From NCBI GenBank assembly GCA_002862085.1, contig PKCK01000013.1:92003-156002 (forward strand): DNA of 64,000 nucleotides, given 5' to 3'. Both the position numbers and the translations under genes were made by a program. The notes beneath the pieces were generated by a model that had not been told where the DNA came from, did no database searches, and saw only the letters and a list, made by a program, of their open reading frames with translations. Origin of the DNA: Planctomycetota bacterium (lineage in GTDB: Bacteria; Planctomycetota; UBA1135; GCA-002686595). This document shows positions 41,952 through 50,452 of the stretch, piece after piece. Each line of letters opens with the position of its first letter. Position 1 is the first letter of the stretch.

Positions 41952-43409
41952 ATGAGCTCAGCGCCTCTCACCACACCGAGCGCCGTCGTCGACGCTCTCG
42001 ACGCTCTCCACCGGGAGGCGGTCGAAGCCCTCGCCGACGCCCTCACCCGGTTCCTCCGCGACGGGACCCCGCCCACGGCCGAAGAGCGCGCAGGCGGAGC
42101 TTTCTGCTACCCCGAAGTGCGCGTCACCTACGCGCCCGACGGCCCGGCTCCGCCCATCAGCCGAGCGTTCGGCAAGTTCAGCCAGGCCGGAACCTACGTC
42201 TCGACGGTGACTCAGCCGGACTTCTTCCGCGGCTACCTCATGGACCAGCTGGAGCCGCTGATGCGCGACTACGACGTCACCGTCGAGGTCGTGCGCAGCG
42301 CCTCCGAGATTCCGTACGCCTACGTCTGGGACCAGGCGCAAGCGGAAGGGGTCGACTCGATCTCACCGGCCGAGCTCGCCCGCTGGTTCCCCGCGCCGGA
42401 CCTGAAGCACATCGGCGACGAGCTCGCCGACGGCGAGCTGCACGGGAGCGGCGAGGAGCGCCCCCTCGCGATGTTCGACGGCCCTCGCGTGGACTTCTCG
42501 CTCAAGCGCCTCACCCACTACTGCGGCACGCCCATCGAGCAGTTCCAGCGGTACGTCCTGTTCACCAACTACCACCGGTACGTCGACGCGTTCGGCGAGT
42601 ACGCGCTGACCCAGATCGGCCCCGACGGTCCCTACCACTCCCTCGGCGCCCCGGGCGGCGTCACGGTGCGTGAGAACGACGAGACCAGCCGGAAGACCCT
42701 GGCGAAGGCGCCGTGGCGCCGCTTCCAGATGCCTGCGTACCACTTGATGCGCGAGGGCAACACCGGCATCACCCTGGTGAACATCGGGGTCGGGCCGTCC
42801 AACGCGAAGACGATCACCGACCACCTCGCGGTGCTCCGTCCCGAGTGCTGGATCATGGTCGGGCACTGCGGCGGTCTGCGGCACTCCCAGGCCATCGGCG
42901 ACTACGTCCTCGCTCACGCGTACCTGCGAGAGGACCACGTCCTCGACGCCGTGCTCCCGCCGGAGATCCCGATCCCGGCCCTCGCCGAGGTCCAGCAAGC
43001 CCTCCAGGACGCCACCTGCGAGGTGACCGGGGAGAGCGGTGCGGCCCTGAAGAAGCGCTTGCGCACGGGCACCGTCGTGACGACGGACGACCGCAACTGG
43101 GAGCTTCGCTTCACCGAATCGGCGCTGCGCATCAACAAGTCACGCGCCGTGGCGATCGACATGGAGAGCGCGACCATCGCGGCGAACGGATATCGCCTGC
43201 GCGTGCCCTACGGCGTGCTGCTCTGCGTCTCCGACAAGCCGCTGCACGGAGAGCCGAAGCTCCCGGGCGCCGCGAACCGCTTCTACGACCGCGCCATCGG
43301 CGAGCACATCCGCATCGGTATCCGCACCCTCGAGCGCCTCTCGGCGGACGAGGGCGCAACGCTCCACAGCCGCAAGCTGCGCGCCTTCGACGAGCCGCCC
43401 TTCCGGTAG
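41952..43409 (+). CDS. amn: AMP nucleosidase
   Basis: This 485-residue cytoplasmic enzyme cleaves AMP to adenine and ribose 5-phosphate, much like E. coli Amn in length and order. The N-terminal domain has SRAFGKFSQAGTY and EIPYAYVWD. The C-terminal nucleoside-phosphorylase-like domain has NIGVGPSNAKT, MVGHCGGLRHSQ and AIDMESATIAANG. The ATG at 41952 is preferred; another lies 6 codons upstream at 41934. It follows the DUF1844 gene by about 240 bp and ends before a hairpin shared with the convergent acyl-CoA dehydrogenase gene. Confidence 0.93.
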   Translation: MSSAPLTTPSAVVDALDALHREAVEALADALTRFLRDGTPPTAEERAGGAFCYPEVRVTYAPDGPAPPISRAFGKFSQAGTYVSTVTQPDFFRGYLMDQLEPLMRDYDVTVEVVRSASEIPYAYVWDQAQAEGVDSISPAELARWFPAPDLKHIGDELADGELHGSGEERPLAMFDGPRVDFSLKRLTHYCGTPIEQFQRYVLFTNYHRYVDAFGEYALTQIGPDGPYHSLGAPGGVTVRENDETSRKTLAKAPWRRFQMPAYHLMREGNTGITLVNIGVGPSNAKTITDHLAVLRPECWIMVGHCGGLRHSQAIGDYVLAHAYLREDHVLDAVLPPEIPIPALAEVQQALQDATCEVTGESGAALKKRLRTGTVVTTDDRNWELRFTESALRINKSRAVAIDMESATIAANGYRLRVPYGVLLCVSDKPLHGEPKLPGAANRFYDRAIGEHIRIGIRTLERLSADEGATLHSRKLRAFDEPPFR

Positions 43410-43444
43410 GCCGGAGCGCGGCGTCGGGCGTTCCTGGCACCAGA

Positions 43445-43479
43445 GAGGGGGCGCCGCGCCGGATGCGCGACGCCCCCTC
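43445..43479. terminator. Hairpin between amn and the acyl-CoA dehydrogenase gene
   Basis: A 15-bp inverted repeat with one mismatch (arms 43445-43459 and 43465-43479, GAGGGGGCGCCGCGC) with a five-base loop lies between two convergent genes and probably ends both transcripts. Confidence 0.7.
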
Positions 43480-43526
43480 CCCCATGCGCGCGCGCCTCGC
43501 CCGGGAGAGCGAGACTGCGAACGGGC

Positions 43527-44696
43527 TCAGCGGTAGGCCGGGATTCCCGTGACCTCGTTGCCGATCGCGAGCGTGTGGATGTCGTGCGTGCCCTCGTAGG
43601 TCACGACCGACTCCAGGTTGAGCATATGGCGGCCGGTCTGGTACTCGAGCGTCACGCCGTTCGCGCCGAGCATGTCACGGCAGGTGCGGCTGACGTCGAG
43701 GGCGAGCGCGACGTTGTTGCGCTTGGCCATGGAGACCTGGGCCGGAGTGAAGCGGCCCTCGTCCTTGAGGCGACCGAGGCGCAGAGCCAGGAGGTGCCCG
43801 CAGGTGATGTCGGTCGCCATGTTGGCGAACTTCTGCTGCGGGATCTGGTACGCGGCGATCGGCTTGTCGAAGACGATGCGCTCCTTCTGGTAGCCGAGGG
43901 TCTCGTCGAAGCACGCGTAGGCGGCGCCGAGCGCGCCCCATGCGATGCCGTAGCGGGCCTGGGTGAGGCAGGAGAGCGGGCCGCGCAGGCCCTGGACGCC
44001 GGGCAGCATCGCGGACTCGGGGACGCGGACGTCCTCGAGCACGAGCTCGCTGGTGTAGGAGGCGCGCAGGGACCACTTGTGGTTGTGGTCGGGAGCGCTG
44101 AACCCGTCGGACTTCGAGGGGACGATGAAGCCGCGCACGACGCCGTCGACCTTCGCCCAGACGATGGCGATGTCGGACACGCTGCCGTTGGTGATCCACA
44201 TCTTGCGGCCGTTGATGATGTAGTCAGCACCGTCCCGCTTGGCGGTGGTGAGCATGCCGCCGGGATTCGATCCGAAGTCCGGCTCGGTCAGACCGAAGCA
44301 TCCGATCATCTCACCCGAGGCGAGCTTCGGCAGGTACTCGCGCTTCTGCTCCTCGCTGCCGTAGGCGTGGATCGGCCACATGACGAGGGAGCCCTGGACC
44401 GAGCAGAAGCTGCGCAGGCCGGAGTCGCCGCGCTCGAGCTCTTGGCAGATGAGGCCGTAGGCGACGCTGTTCATTCCGGCGCCGCCGTACTCCTCGGGGG
44501 TCGTGGGGCCGAAGACGCCGAGGTCGGCCAGCTCGGGGACCAGCTCCATCGGGAAGGTGCCCTTCTCGAAGTGCTCCATGACCACGGGCAGGAACCGCTC
44601 GGAGATCCAGCTCCGGACCGTGTCGCGGACCATCAGCTCCTCTTCGGAGTACTGGTCGTCGAGTTCGAGGTAATCGAGTTGCGTGAACGCGCTCAT
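43527..44696 (-). CDS. Glutaryl-CoA dehydrogenase
   Basis: This 389-residue acyl-CoA dehydrogenase oxidises and decarboxylates glutaryl-CoA to crotonyl-CoA in lysine and tryptophan breakdown. The sequence follows the GCDH pattern closely: SGLRSFCSVQGSLVMWPI with the carboxylate-binding Arg, CFGLTEPDFGSNPGG, the FAD-side segments, and the catalytic Glu in VVTYEGTHDIHTL. The ATG at 44694-44696 is chosen; the upstream frame is not conserved-looking. It is monocistronic. Another acyl-CoA dehydrogenase specificity is possible but less likely. Confidence 0.92.
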   Translation of the reverse strand: MSAFTQLDYLELDDQYSEEELMVRDTVRSWISERFLPVVMEHFEKGTFPMELVPELADLGVFGPTTPEEYGGAGMNSVAYGLICQELERGDSGLRSFCSVQGSLVMWPIHAYGSEEQKREYLPKLASGEMIGCFGLTEPDFGSNPGGMLTTAKRDGADYIINGRKMWITNGSVSDIAIVWAKVDGVVRGFIVPSKSDGFSAPDHNHKWSLRASYTSELVLEDVRVPESAMLPGVQGLRGPLSCLTQARYGIAWGALGAAYACFDETLGYQKERIVFDKPIAAYQIPQQKFANMATDITCGHLLALRLGRLKDEGRFTPAQVSMAKRNNVALALDVSRTCRDMLGANGVTLEYQTGRHMLNLESVVTYEGTHDIHTLAIGNEVTGIPAYR

Positions 44697-45952
44697 GGAC
44701 GTGGCGCCGCGCCGGGATCGCGGCGAGAGTCGAGGCTCGAGTGGGAGTTCGCCGTGGTGGCGTGGGAAGGCGCGGGGGCCCTCGAGCAGGCCGCCGCGGC
44801 GAGTGGGCAGTGCCACACGGCGCTGCTGGGCTCGGCGCGGGAGCGCCGGTCGCCCGTAGTGTCGCGACCAGTGTAGGGCTCATCCACGCCGGGCTCACGA
44901 GGCTCCCGAAATAAGGCCGCGCGAGTCGCCCTGGCTCGCTGCGTCGTGCTGCCCCCGCGTGGCCGCGCCTCGACCTGGGACGCTCCGGATCACCGGGTGT
45001 CCCCGGCGTCGCCGGTGAGCTGCGCCTTGACCAGGCGGGCGGGGTGCAGCGTTTCGTCACGGCCCGCCCACCTCCTGCGCCGGCGGCTCCCCGACCGCTG
45101 CTCCGCCGAGAGCGCCGGCAGCACCCGCGCGTCCTCCGTGCCCCTCGGAGCGAGTCTCGCGATGGCAGGCGGATCCCGCGGAGTCACGGTTCGGCGCGCT
45201 CGAGCTGCTCGTTCACGACGGCGCGCGGCGCGCCGACGAGCTGGATCTGCTCGTCGCTCAGCTCGACCTCCTTCGCGTGGGCCGACGCCTTCACGAACCT
45301 CGGTGCCCCGCCTGGCTTCAGCTGTCTCCGCGGCGCAGCACCTCGGTGGCGCTCCTCGTCCCGGGTGACGAACGGACTGAACGTCCGGTCGACCTCCTCC
45401 AGCGTTTCCCCGCGCGCGCGCCGGCTGGGCATCCGCTGGCGCCCGGCGAAGTCGATCGACGCCTCGGCGTGGTCATGCTGCCGTCACGCCGCGCGAGGAG
45501 CCGAGCATCGAGGCGATCGCGACCGTGGAGACGGGGGGGAGGACACTGTCCGGAACCGGAGCGGGAGGCGAGCGAGCGACCGGTGGAGTCGAGGAACGGG
45601 GCTGGCCGTCGTGGGCTCCAACTCGAGTGGGCGAACGTTCGACAGCGGGGGTCGGGCGCACGTAGCAGCTTCCGGTCCTCCCCGGCGAATTCGAGCGCTG
45701 GCAACGCCACGCTGAAATGGCCTTCCCGCAAACTCCCAGGGGGAGCCAGAAGCGCATTCGGCTGCGACGACTGGCCTTTACATCGTCCCGGTGAAGAGCC
45801 CGCGACGCGGCGCTCGACACGAAAGGAGCGCCCGATAAGCTGCCCGCACGCCCGTCCCGGCCAGGACTGCGAACGGCCGCCCCGACGCGCCCGCCCGAAC
45901 AAGCACGCCCACCCACCGCGGCCCCCGCCCAGCCGGCCCCCTCCAGACTCAC
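44697..45952. other. Gene-poor 1.25-kb stretch with remnants
   Basis: Between the glutaryl-CoA dehydrogenase and metG genes no intact gene is recognised. Both strands have open frames, but they look like shadows except for a minus-strand stretch at 45483-44990. There the codon composition is coding-like and is annotated separately. Lower GC and frame breaks at 45480-45900 fit an old, decaying gene. Confidence 0.5.
45184..45483 (-). pseudogene. Possible remnant of a PilJ/NarX-type transducer domain
   Basis: The open frame has strong third-position GC and reads IDFAGRQRMPSRRARGETLEE near its start. This closely resembles the conserved IxLAGRQRMLSQRxAKE helix of PilJ/NarX-type methyl-accepting transducers, with two substitutions that could each come from one base change. 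The frame starts right after a stop codon at 45484-45486, has no good start before an ATG at 45432, and ends with a TGA at 45184. Another short coding-like minus frame overlaps that end (GTGA, 45187 to 44990). The rest of a sensor protein is missing, so this is best seen as a fragment. Confidence 0.35.
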
Positions 45953-47632
45953 GTGAGCCAGACCCTCGTCACCTCTGCGCTGCTCTACGCCAACGGCCCC
46001 CTCCACTTCGGGCACATCGCGGGGGCGTACCTGCCGGCCGACATCTACGTGCGGACGCTGCGCATGCGTGGGGAAGACGTTCTGTCGGTCTCGGGCTCCG
46101 ACGATCACGGCGTCGCGATCACGATCGCCGCCGAGAGGGCCGGCGAGGACTACGGCGCTTACGTCAAACGCTGGCACGACGACATGCGCGCGACGTTCGA
46201 CGCCCTGGACATCCGCTACGACATCGTGTCGGGCACCAGCACCTGTCCCGTTCACGAGGAGACGTCTCGGGAGTTCTTCGAGCAGCTCCTCGAGCGAGGC
46301 TTCCTGGTCGAGCGAGAGTCGGAGCAGCTCTATTGCGTCCACGACCAGATGTTCTTGGCTGACCGCTACGTCAGCGGCACCTGCTACGTGTGCGGACACG
46401 AAGCAGCTCGTGGCGACGAGTGCCCGGCCTGCGGCACCTGGATCGACCCGCTCAAGTTCGAGGATCCCGCCTGCACCGTCTGCGGGAATCGTCCGGAGAA
46501 GCGTACGACCACTCACTGGTACCTGGATCTTCCGCGCCTCCGCGACGATGGCATCGGCGACTGGATTCGCGGCCACCGCTGGAAGAGCAACGTCGCGAAC
46601 TTCATCGCGAATCTCCTCGAGGACGTCCCAGAGCGCGCGATCACGCGGGACATGTCGTGGGGAGTGCCTCTGCCCTCCTTCCTCGGCGACAAGGCCGAGG
46701 GCAAGGTGCTGTACGTGTGGTTCGACGCGCCCATCGGATACATCAGCTTCACCAAGGAGCTGCTGGAGTCGCGCGGCGAGGCCCCGGACGCGTGGGAGCG
46801 CTGGTGGAAGAGCGAGGACACACGACTCGTGCACTTCATCGGCAAGGACAACATCCCCTTCCACTGCCTCGTCTTCCCCTCGATGCTCCACGGCACGGGC
46901 GCCGGCTACGTCTTGCCTGCCGAGGTCCCCGCGAACGAGTTCTACAACCTGGAGGGCGGCAAGTTCTCGACCTCGGGCGGGAACGCCTTCGACATCAAGA
47001 CCTTCCTGGGGACCTGGGACGTCGATACGACCCGCTTCTACCTCGCGTCGACCATGCCGGAGACCAGCGACTCGGACTTCTCGATGGAGCAGTTCATCCA
47101 GATCGCGAACACCTCCCTCGCCGGCACGATCGGCAACCTCGCGTCACGCGTCCTGAAGTTCATCGCCAAGAACCACGGAGGCGAGATCCCTCCCATAGGT
47201 GAGGCGTACGCCGCGGAGATGGACACCGTTCTGCTCTCCGAGTGCGGTGAGCTCGAGGATCCCGCGGAGCACATCACGGCGTTCCGCTTCCGCAAGGCCG
47301 CGGAGGCCCTCGTCCGGAACGCGAGCGCAGCGAACGTCTTCGTGGATCGCATGGCGCCGTGGGCGCTTCGCAAGGAGGATCCCGAGAAGGCCAGCGCCTC
47401 CCTGGCGACGCTCTGCGACTACCTCGGATGGATCTCCCGCTGGATGGCGCCGTTCATGCCGACGAAGGCGCAGACCCTTTGGGAGATGCTTGGTTGCGAC
47501 GGAGAGGTGTCGGCTCAACCCTGGCCAGGCGTCCCCGAGGCTGGCGCATGGCGGTCACTGCCGGCCGGTCAGCCCTTGGGAGAGCTCGGGCCGCTGTTCC
47601 CGAGGGTCGAGCTCCCGAAGGCGAGCGCCTGA
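45953..47632 (+). CDS. metG: Methionyl-tRNA synthetase
   Basis: This 559-residue class I synthetase charges tRNA-Met. The HIGH motif is PLHFGHIAGAYL and the KMSKS loop is GGKFSTSGG. Two zinc knuckles (CYVCG...CPAC and a following C...CTVCG) match the two-knuckle type. The anticodon-binding helices follow, but the C-terminal tRNA-binding (EMAP/Trbp111-like) domain is absent. The start is the GTG at 45953, giving SQTLVTSALLYANGPLH. A hairpin at 47673-47705 follows the stop. Confidence 0.95.
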   Translation: MSQTLVTSALLYANGPLHFGHIAGAYLPADIYVRTLRMRGEDVLSVSGSDDHGVAITIAAERAGEDYGAYVKRWHDDMRATFDALDIRYDIVSGTSTCPVHEETSREFFEQLLERGFLVERESEQLYCVHDQMFLADRYVSGTCYVCGHEAARGDECPACGTWIDPLKFEDPACTVCGNRPEKRTTTHWYLDLPRLRDDGIGDWIRGHRWKSNVANFIANLLEDVPERAITRDMSWGVPLPSFLGDKAEGKVLYVWFDAPIGYISFTKELLESRGEAPDAWERWWKSEDTRLVHFIGKDNIPFHCLVFPSMLHGTGAGYVLPAEVPANEFYNLEGGKFSTSGGNAFDIKTFLGTWDVDTTRFYLASTMPETSDSDFSMEQFIQIANTSLAGTIGNLASRVLKFIAKNHGGEIPPIGEAYAAEMDTVLLSECGELEDPAEHITAFRFRKAAEALVRNASAANVFVDRMAPWALRKEDPEKASASLATLCDYLGWISRWMAPFMPTKAQTLWEMLGCDGEVSAQPWPGVPEAGAWRSLPAGQPLGELGPLFPRVELPKASA

Positions 47633-48069
47633 TCCAGGACCTCCGCGAGCGCGCAGCGCGCCCTCGAAAACGCAGGGGAGCCCCGGTGGACCCGGAGCTC
47701 CCCTGTCGTAACGACCGCCGATGCGGTGTCGCGGCTCACACCAGCCGCGACCCGACGGTCCTCCTGACCCCATCTCCCCGCCGACCTCGGCCTGCACTGC
47801 GGAGCTCCTCGGCTTCGCTCCCGATGGAAGCGATGGGCGTCAGCGACGCCCGTGCTCGACGGCTCGGCGAGTGGGTGGCCTTCGGCGCTCAGCGGATCGC
47901 AGCCAGGCAACCGGCCTGGATGCGCGCCGCGCGCTGCCGTCTGGCCCTCCCGGGAAGGCGCCCCGTGTGCCGGAGGCACTCGCAGGGGCTCGCCTGGAGC
48001 CGGGGGGAACGCGCCCGAGGCGCGAGGTCTCCCCGTCTCGAAGGCGACCGACGGTGGGGAGAGGACCGA
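47633..48069. other. Intergenic stretch after metG
   Basis: No gene is supported in these 437 bases; open frames on both strands have random-looking composition. The first part contains the metG terminator hairpin. The rest shows no RNA gene or repeat that I can see. Confidence 0.6.
47673..47705 (+). terminator. Hairpin downstream of metG
   Basis: An imperfect 14-bp inverted repeat (CAGGGGAGCCCCGG at 47673-47686 with its near-complement at 47692-47705, one mismatch) lies 40 bp after the metG stop. Confidence 0.65.
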
Positions 48070-48270
48070 TCAGCGGCGGCGACGTGTCGCCTTCTTCTTG
48101 GCGGCCTTCTTCTTGGTCGCCTTCTTCTTGGTGGCCTTCTTCTTGGTCGCCTTCTTCTTGGCGGCCTTCTTCCTGGTGGCTTTTTTCTTAGTGGCCTTCT
48201 TCTTGGTGGCCTTTTTCTTGGTCGCAGTCCGGCGCGTGGCCTTCTTGCGGGTGGCTTTCTTTTTCGCCAT
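48070..48270 (-). CDS. Histone H1-like Lys/Ala repeat protein
   Basis: This 66-residue protein is built almost only from Lys, Ala, Thr and Arg. About eleven pentapeptides of the form AxKKK or KKKAT run through it, and it ends in four arginines. Such sequences resemble the C-terminal tails of histone H1 and bacterial H1-like proteins (AlgP, HctB-like), which bind and compact DNA or RNA without a fixed fold. A strong AAGGAG ribosome-binding site lies 9-10 bases before the ATG at 48268-48270, so it is surely expressed. It is a stand-alone gene on the same strand as, and 300 bp downstream of, the MglA/MglB operon. Confidence 0.85.
   Translation of the reverse strand: MAKKKATRKKATRRTATKKKATKKKATKKKATRKKAAKKKATKKKATKKKATKKKAAKKKATRRRR
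48085..48240 (-). repeat. Tandem 15-bp repeats encoding KKKAT
   Basis: Ten or so near-identical 15-base units (type GCCTTCTTCTTGGTG on the plus strand) follow each other and encode the KKKAT/KKKAA pentapeptides. Such repeats can change copy number by slippage, so the protein length may vary between strains. Confidence 0.85.
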
Positions 48271-48512
48271 GAGAGTGGTTCTCCTTGGACTGTTTGCCCT
48301 GGGGGGTGGTCCGCGCAGGATGCGCGGGGGGAAACCACGACATCGGTGCGTCTATCGACGCTGGAATCCGAACCCTGGCTCAAATCCAGGACCGAAATCG
48401 AACGTTTTCTACGACAGCCCTCGATCCCAGGGCCACGTGCGCTGTCTAAAGCAAGCACCGACAGGGACTTAGTCTCTATCTGCAGAGCACCTGATTCCAC
48501 CGTGAAACAGCA

Positions 48513-48548
48513 ACGGGGCAGCGCTCGCGTCCGCAAGCACCGCCCCGT
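48513..48548 (-). terminator. Possible terminator of the mgl operon
   Basis: A 7-bp inverted repeat (ACGGGGC at 48513-48519, complement at 48542-48548) with a 22-base loop lies 20 bp after the last gene of the operon. It is weaker than the other hairpins in the window. Confidence 0.35.
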
Positions 48549-48568
48549 AAAGCACGTGTCCAGGCCGA

Positions 48569-49078
48569 TCAGAAGAGCTCATCGAGCGCTGCAGCCGCCT
48601 CATCGCCGTAGTCGACGCTGATGGACTGCTCCGTCGAACGATCCCGCGGACGCTCGGCGATCTCGTCGAAGACCTGCTCCAACCGCTTGGTGGTCTCCTG
48701 GGCGTAGAAACGGACCAGTCCCAGGTTGCTCCGCTGATCCCAGACCACCGCCAGCAGGGTGCGGTCCCCCACCGTCGAGACCTGGATACTCTGGTGAGCG
48801 CCCTGGTGGAAGAGGGTGCTGAAGGCGTCTTCGCCGAGCAGCCGGGCGACTTCCCGCGTCGCGGCGAAGGAGCCGGCGACGAGGGCCGACAGGGCCTCCA
48901 TGCTGCTGCATGAGGCGTCGCCGCGGCGGGTCACGAGGTGCCCTTCCCGATCGATCAGGATCGCGCATCGGGCGCCCGAGAACTCGAGGAGCCCATCGAG
49001 CTCGCCGTCGAGACGGCCGACGTCCTGCGCGTAGAAGACCAGGCGATCCTGCCGGAGCTCATCGTCGGAGATACGCAT
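48569..49078 (-). CDS. MglB-like roadblock/LC7 protein
   Basis: This 169-residue protein is a clear relative of Myxococcus MglB, the GTPase-activating partner of MglA. The roadblock fold shows the ILIDREGHLVTRRGD strand pair, ALSALVAGSFAATREVARLLGE helix, and VGDRTLLAVVWDQRSNLGLVRFY. Its last residues, ALDELF, match the C-terminal DDLF-type tail that contacts the GTPase. It is the last gene of a five-gene operon and follows the MglA gene by 11 bp. It should form a homodimer and speed up GTP hydrolysis by the tail-anchored MglA. Confidence 0.92.
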   Translation of the reverse strand: MRISDDELRQDRLVFYAQDVGRLDGELDGLLEFSGARCAILIDREGHLVTRRGDASCSSMEALSALVAGSFAATREVARLLGEDAFSTLFHQGAHQSIQVSTVGDRTLLAVVWDQRSNLGLVRFYAQETTKRLEQVFDEIAERPRDRSTEQSISVDYGDEAAAALDELF

Positions 49079-49089
49079 CGCCGGTCACC

Positions 49090-50451
49090 TCAGATCAAGT
49101 CGAAGACCGTCCCACCGATCACGACACCGGCCACCGTCGCGCCGAGCACGATGATCGCGGTGATGATCTTGGACTTGACGTCACCGCCGCCGCCGGCTGA
49201 CGGCGCGGGAGCGGTTCGCGGGCGGAGACGACCACCGGGCGTGTGAGCAGCCTGGGGCCCACCTCCCCTGAAAGGCCGCGCGGCCGACGCGGGCGCGATC
49301 GATGAGGAAACAGCCGCGTGGGCGGCCGGCACGGGGGCGATCACCGGGGCGGTCGCGGGAGCCGCAGGCGGCGAGGGCATCGGAGCCGGTACTGCCGCTG
49401 CGGAGAAGCGTTGGGGCTCGGGTTGCGCCATGCGCAGTTCGCCGGTCACGCCCTGTCCATCGGGCGGCGCAGGAGACGGAGCACGCTCCGGAACACCCGT
49501 AACGGTCGCGGCGTTCAGCCCCGCTCCGGGCAGAGCTTGAGCGGGCGCACCAGCAGCGGGAGCCACGGGCGCGTCCCCCAGCGGGATCGACGCAGGACCA
49601 GCAGTCGGCGCGGGAGCTGGCGCTGCAGTCCAGTGCGCGGTCTGAGCGGCCGAAGCCGCCGCCTGCCCGGGATCCGCCGGCTCGGAGTTCGGAGACGCGG
49701 CGGGCGCAGGAATCGGAGCACGGGGAGCCTGCATGGCGACAGGCGCGGGAAGCGGAGGCTGGGGTGCCGGCGCCTCGGAGGCGATGGACTGCGCCGGCGC
49801 CTGGGCCAGTGGAGCCGGCGCGGGGCTCGGAGCCGGGGCCACCGGCCGAGCACCAGGGGAGGCGCCGGTCTGCTCGTGGATCGAATCCAGCACCCGCGCA
49901 GCGAGAGCCTTGAGCGTCGGGAACACGCCCTGGCCCGAGCTCGCGATGGCCTCGAAGCAGGGAGCACCACGCTGGTTCAGGTGCTGATCGAGCTCCTCGA
50001 CGCTCATCGCGTCCGGCAGGTCGCGCTTGTTGTATTGGATGACCATCGGGATCTCGTCGATGTCCTTTCCGTACTCCCGGAGGTTCTCCTGGAGGTTCGC
50101 GAGGGACTCGAGGTTCTCCTGGAGCATCGAGGCGCTCGAGTCGGCGATGAAGATCACCCCGTCGACGCCCTGCAGCACGAGCTTCCGGGTCGAGTTGTAG
50201 TAGACCTGCCCGGGCACCGTGTAGATCTGGAACTGGGTCCGCATGCCTGCGACCGTCCCTAGATCGAGGGGCATGAAGTCGAAGAAGAGCGTGCGATCGC
50301 CGTCGGTGGAGATGCTCGTGAGGTCCCCCTTGTTCGGCTCGGGCGCGCGCTGATGCACGATCTCGAGGTTGGTCGTCTTCCCCGACATACCGGGGCCGTA
50401 GTAGACGATTTTCACCGTCACGCTCTTCTGAGCGAAGTTGATCTGAACCAT
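49090..50451 (-). CDS. MglA-like Ras-family GTPase with Pro/Ala linker and C-terminal membrane anchor
   Basis: Residues 1-195 are a canonical MglA GTPase. The P-loop GPGMSGKTT is at 19-27, the intrinsic Arg53 and Thr54 lie in GDRTLFFDF, Gln82 in YTVPGQ, and the guanine motif NKRD at 141-144. All match Myxococcus xanthus numbering, so it should hydrolyse GTP. Unlike that 195-residue protein, this one goes on with about 230 residues rich in Pro and Ala. It ends in a hydrophobic helix (IITAIIVLGATVAGVVIGG, about 428-446) that makes it a tail-anchored membrane protein. The start ATG at 50449-50451 is one base after the stop of the upstream roadblock gene. Confidence 0.93.
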   Translation of the reverse strand: MVQINFAQKSVTVKIVYYGPGMSGKTTNLEIVHQRAPEPNKGDLTSISTDGDRTLFFDFMPLDLGTVAGMRTQFQIYTVPGQVYYNSTRKLVLQGVDGVIFIADSSASMLQENLESLANLQENLREYGKDIDEIPMVIQYNKRDLPDAMSVEELDQHLNQRGAPCFEAIASSGQGVFPTLKALAARVLDSIHEQTGASPGARPVAPAPSPAPAPLAQAPAQSIASEAPAPQPPLPAPVAMQAPRAPIPAPAASPNSEPADPGQAAASAAQTAHWTAAPAPAPTAGPASIPLGDAPVAPAAGAPAQALPGAGLNAATVTGVPERAPSPAPPDGQGVTGELRMAQPEPQRFSAAAVPAPMPSPPAAPATAPVIAPVPAAHAAVSSSIAPASAARPFRGGGPQAAHTPGGRLRPRTAPAPSAGGGGDVKSKIITAIIVLGATVAGVVIGGTVFDLI

Positions 50452-50452
50452 C

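Noticed and set aside
47569..47979. A 136-codon minus-strand open frame after metG
   Set aside because: It overlaps the metG 3' end and its terminator hairpin and has random composition.
48070..48270. CRISPR array at the 15-bp repeats
   Set aside because: The units are directly adjacent without spacers and encode a regular peptide repeat, so they are coding tandem repeats.
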